From: Haloquadratum sp. J07HQX50
Lineage (GTDB): Archaea; Halobacteriota; Halobacteria; Halobacteriales; Haloferacaceae
Direction: 5' to 3'
Assembly: GCA_000416005.1 (NCBI GenBank)
Contig: KE356562.1
Coordinates: 526,623-533,595 of the forward strand
Length of the DNA: 6,973 nt
Positions 5,607 to 6,973 of the stretch are shown piece after piece. A program made the position numbers and the translations under genes. Position 1 is the first letter of the stretch; the number at the start of each line of letters is the position of its first letter. The notes below the pieces were generated by a model. It was given only the letters and a program-made list of their open reading frames with translations, did no database searches and had not been told where the DNA came from.

Positions 5607-6761
5607 ATGCTTGATGGGTGCAATGTCGCGCTGGGTGTATCGGGAAGCATTGCAGCGGTCAAAGTCGTAGAACTGGCTCATGAGATACGTCGTCATGGTG
5701 CATCTGTTCGTGGAGTGATGAGTCAAAGCGCACAGGGGATCATTCACCCCTGGGCAGTGGATTTTGCGACCGATCATCCGGTCATCACTGAGATCACCGG
5801 TTCGGTCGAACATATTGAACTGTGCGGCCGGGATGGATGGGCAGATGTGCTACTGGTTGCGCCAGCGACAGCGAACACAGTCGGAAAGATCGCTTCAGCA
5901 GTCGATGATACACCAGTGACGACCTGTGCGACGACTGCTATCGGTGCAGACGTGCCGACGGTTATTGCGCCAGCGATGCATCAGCCGATGTATGACCACC
6001 CAGGAGTGGTGGGCGCGCTCGAAACGCTCGAGAAGTGGGGGATTAATTTCGTTGCCCCGCGGATTGAGGAATCGAAAGCAAAGATTGCGACTGAGGACGC
6101 CATCGTACGGGCCGTGAGCCAGGCAGTGCATGCAAGTCCACTTGACGGGACGCGTGTGCTCGTCACTGCTGGGGCGACCGCGGAGGCGATTGATCCGATC
6201 AGGATTCTCACCTCACGCGCCTCTGGGCAAACCGGCCATGCGGTTGCACATGGGTGTCAGATGCTCGGGGCGACAGTCGAACTTGTAACGACCGAACAGG
6301 ATGTCTCGGTCGGAACGACTCATGTCGTCGAGTCAAGCGCGGAGATGCATGCCACCGTGCGTGAACGTGTTTCAGAGTCGGATGCGCTCATCAGTGCTGC
6401 AGCCATCAGCGACTATACCGTGGATAAGTCACCTGAGAAACTGCGATCTGGTCACCCTCGATCTCTCTCTCTTAAGCCCACGTCAAAGGTAATCGGTTCA
6501 GTTCGCGACTCACACCAAGACCTCCCAATCGTGGGATTCAAGACTGAAACAACTCCTGATAAAGATTCTTTAATCAAAGCAGCAAGAGCAATTCAAAGTC
6601 GCTATGATCTTCAGTTCGCTGTTGCGAACAGTGCAAGTGTAATGGGTGAGAGTGAAACTGAAGCGTATATCGTCACTGAAACTGAGGTTACCACGTTCAG
6701 CGGATCGAAGACTCGTTTCGGACTAACGGTCGCTTCTGAACTCGCAACGGCGCTTTCCTAA
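5607..6761 (+). CDS. coaBC: Bifunctional phosphopantothenoylcysteine decarboxylase / phosphopantothenate-cysteine ligase
   Basis: CoaBC performs two steps of coenzyme A synthesis: CoaB joins 4'-phosphopantothenate to cysteine, and CoaC, a flavoprotein, decarboxylates the product to 4'-phosphopantetheine. The 384-residue protein has both domains. CoaC (about 1-175) has the FMN-binding GVSGSIAAVK (10-19), the active-site His69 in VEHIEL, APATANTVGKIA (85-96) and PAMHQPMY (122-129). CoaB (about 180-384) has VTAGATAEAIDPIRILTSRASGQTG (186-210, described piecewise: TAGAT, IDPIR, ASGQTG), SAAAISDY (263-270), LSLKPTSKVI with Lys290, and VGFKTET (309-315). The frame is open 30 codons upstream, but MLDGCNVALGVSGS is the usual archaeal beginning, so 5607 is chosen. 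In the bacterial PxMNxxMW motif Asn is essential; here it is His125, which I believe is normal in archaea. The bacterial flap Cys is also absent (PRIEESKAKIA, 151-161). Confidence 0.95.
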   Translation: MLDGCNVALGVSGSIAAVKVVELAHEIRRHGASVRGVMSQSAQGIIHPWAVDFATDHPVITEITGSVEHIELCGRDGWADVLLVAPATANTVGKIASAVDDTPVTTCATTAIGADVPTVIAPAMHQPMYDHPGVVGALETLEKWGINFVAPRIEESKAKIATEDAIVRAVSQAVHASPLDGTRVLVTAGATAEAIDPIRILTSRASGQTGHAVAHGCQMLGATVELVTTEQDVSVGTTHVVESSAEMHATVRERVSESDALISAAAISDYTVDKSPEKLRSGHPRSLSLKPTSKVIGSVRDSHQDLPIVGFKTETTPDKDSLIKAARAIQSRYDLQFAVANSASVMGESETEAYIVTETEVTTFSGSKTRFGLTVASELATALS

Positions 6762-6770
6762 TCTATCGCC

Positions 6771-6787
6771 CGCTCTTGAGGGGAGCG
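6771..6787 (+). terminator. Short hairpin after coaBC
   Basis: CGCTC (6771-6775) and GAGCG (6783-6787) can pair around a 7-base loop, 9 bases after the coaBC stop. No clear T-run follows, and archaeal termination usually relies on T-rich tracts, so this is only a weak candidate. It sits between convergent genes. Confidence 0.25.
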
Positions 6788-6848
6788 CGTCTTGATATGT
6801 CATATCTTCAGACCTATATTCCACTTCTCCCGTCAGTCTAAGAAGAAT

Positions 6849-6973
6849 CTACATGAGGATTGTGAGTGTCAGTGTCATGACTGCTGTGAGAACAACGAGC
6901 AGTGCTCCGGTTCCTATGTTCACCCCAGAGCTTCTTGTCTCTGCAGGGGCTTGCTCACTCTGGAATCCAGGAA
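6849..6973 (-). CDS. Unidentified protein with C-terminal membrane helix (cut by window edge)
   Basis: The minus strand from the right edge gives 40 codons ending at TAG 6851-6849. A hydrophilic part (PGFQSEQAPAETRSSG) precedes a hydrophobic stretch of about 22 residues, IGTGALLVVLTAVMTLTLTI, ending in L-M. This is the shape of a C-terminal transmembrane anchor. The frame is the only one of the three on this strand that stays open from the edge to this region. I do not recognise the family; the rest of the protein lies beyond the window. It converges on coaBC, with 87 bases between the two stop codons. No membrane retention or sorting motif such as PGF-CTERM is certain. Confidence 0.55.
   Translation of the reverse strand, partial: PGFQSEQAPAETRSSGVNIGTGALLVVLTAVMTLTLTILM

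Overview
The window looks like part of a haloarchaeal chromosome. The proteins are strongly acidic (GatC above all), gatC, gatA, trkA and coaBC read like halophilic archaeal versions, and two decayed transposon remnants resemble haloarchaeal IS1341-type (IS200/IS605 superfamily) TnpB proteins. Base composition appears moderate for this group, and there are long gene-poor stretches with pseudogenes. A Haloquadratum-like genome is possible, but that is inference; no species marker is present.

Layout, left to right. (1) 1-129, minus: the first 43 codons of a NUDIX hydrolase, running off the left edge. (2) 229-1814, plus: gatC and gatA, overlapping by one base, two subunits of the tRNA-dependent amidotransferase; gatB is not here. 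(3) 1822-3156, minus: trkA, the two-RCK regulatory subunit of a Trk potassium transporter, tail to tail with gatA across 7 bases. (4) 3350-3811, minus: a tnpB pseudogene that keeps its N-terminus and C-terminal tail but has lost the middle, followed by a hairpin-rich right end. (5) 3944-4439, plus: the C-terminal part of a second, apparently different tnpB, broken by a nonsense codon, a frameshift and two lost key residues. (6) 4440-4911: no convincing gene, though all three plus frames stay open for 70-85 codons. (7) 4912-5445, minus: an SRPBCC/START-like protein. (8) 5607-6761, plus: coaBC, the bifunctional coenzyme A biosynthesis enzyme, divergent from (7) across a 161-base gap with two palindromes. 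(9) 6849-6973, minus: the C-terminal tail of a membrane-anchored protein that starts beyond the right edge.

The intact genes are housekeeping: amidation of mischarged tRNA, potassium uptake control (central to a salt-in osmotic strategy) and coenzyme A synthesis. They do not form one pathway. The accessory part is the transposon graveyard at about 3345-4500 between trkA and the SRPBCC gene. I found no intact new system. The items most worth checking are the internally deleted tnpB that keeps both ends and a possible omega-RNA, the unexplained open stretch at 4622-4937, and the paired palindromes upstream of coaBC.
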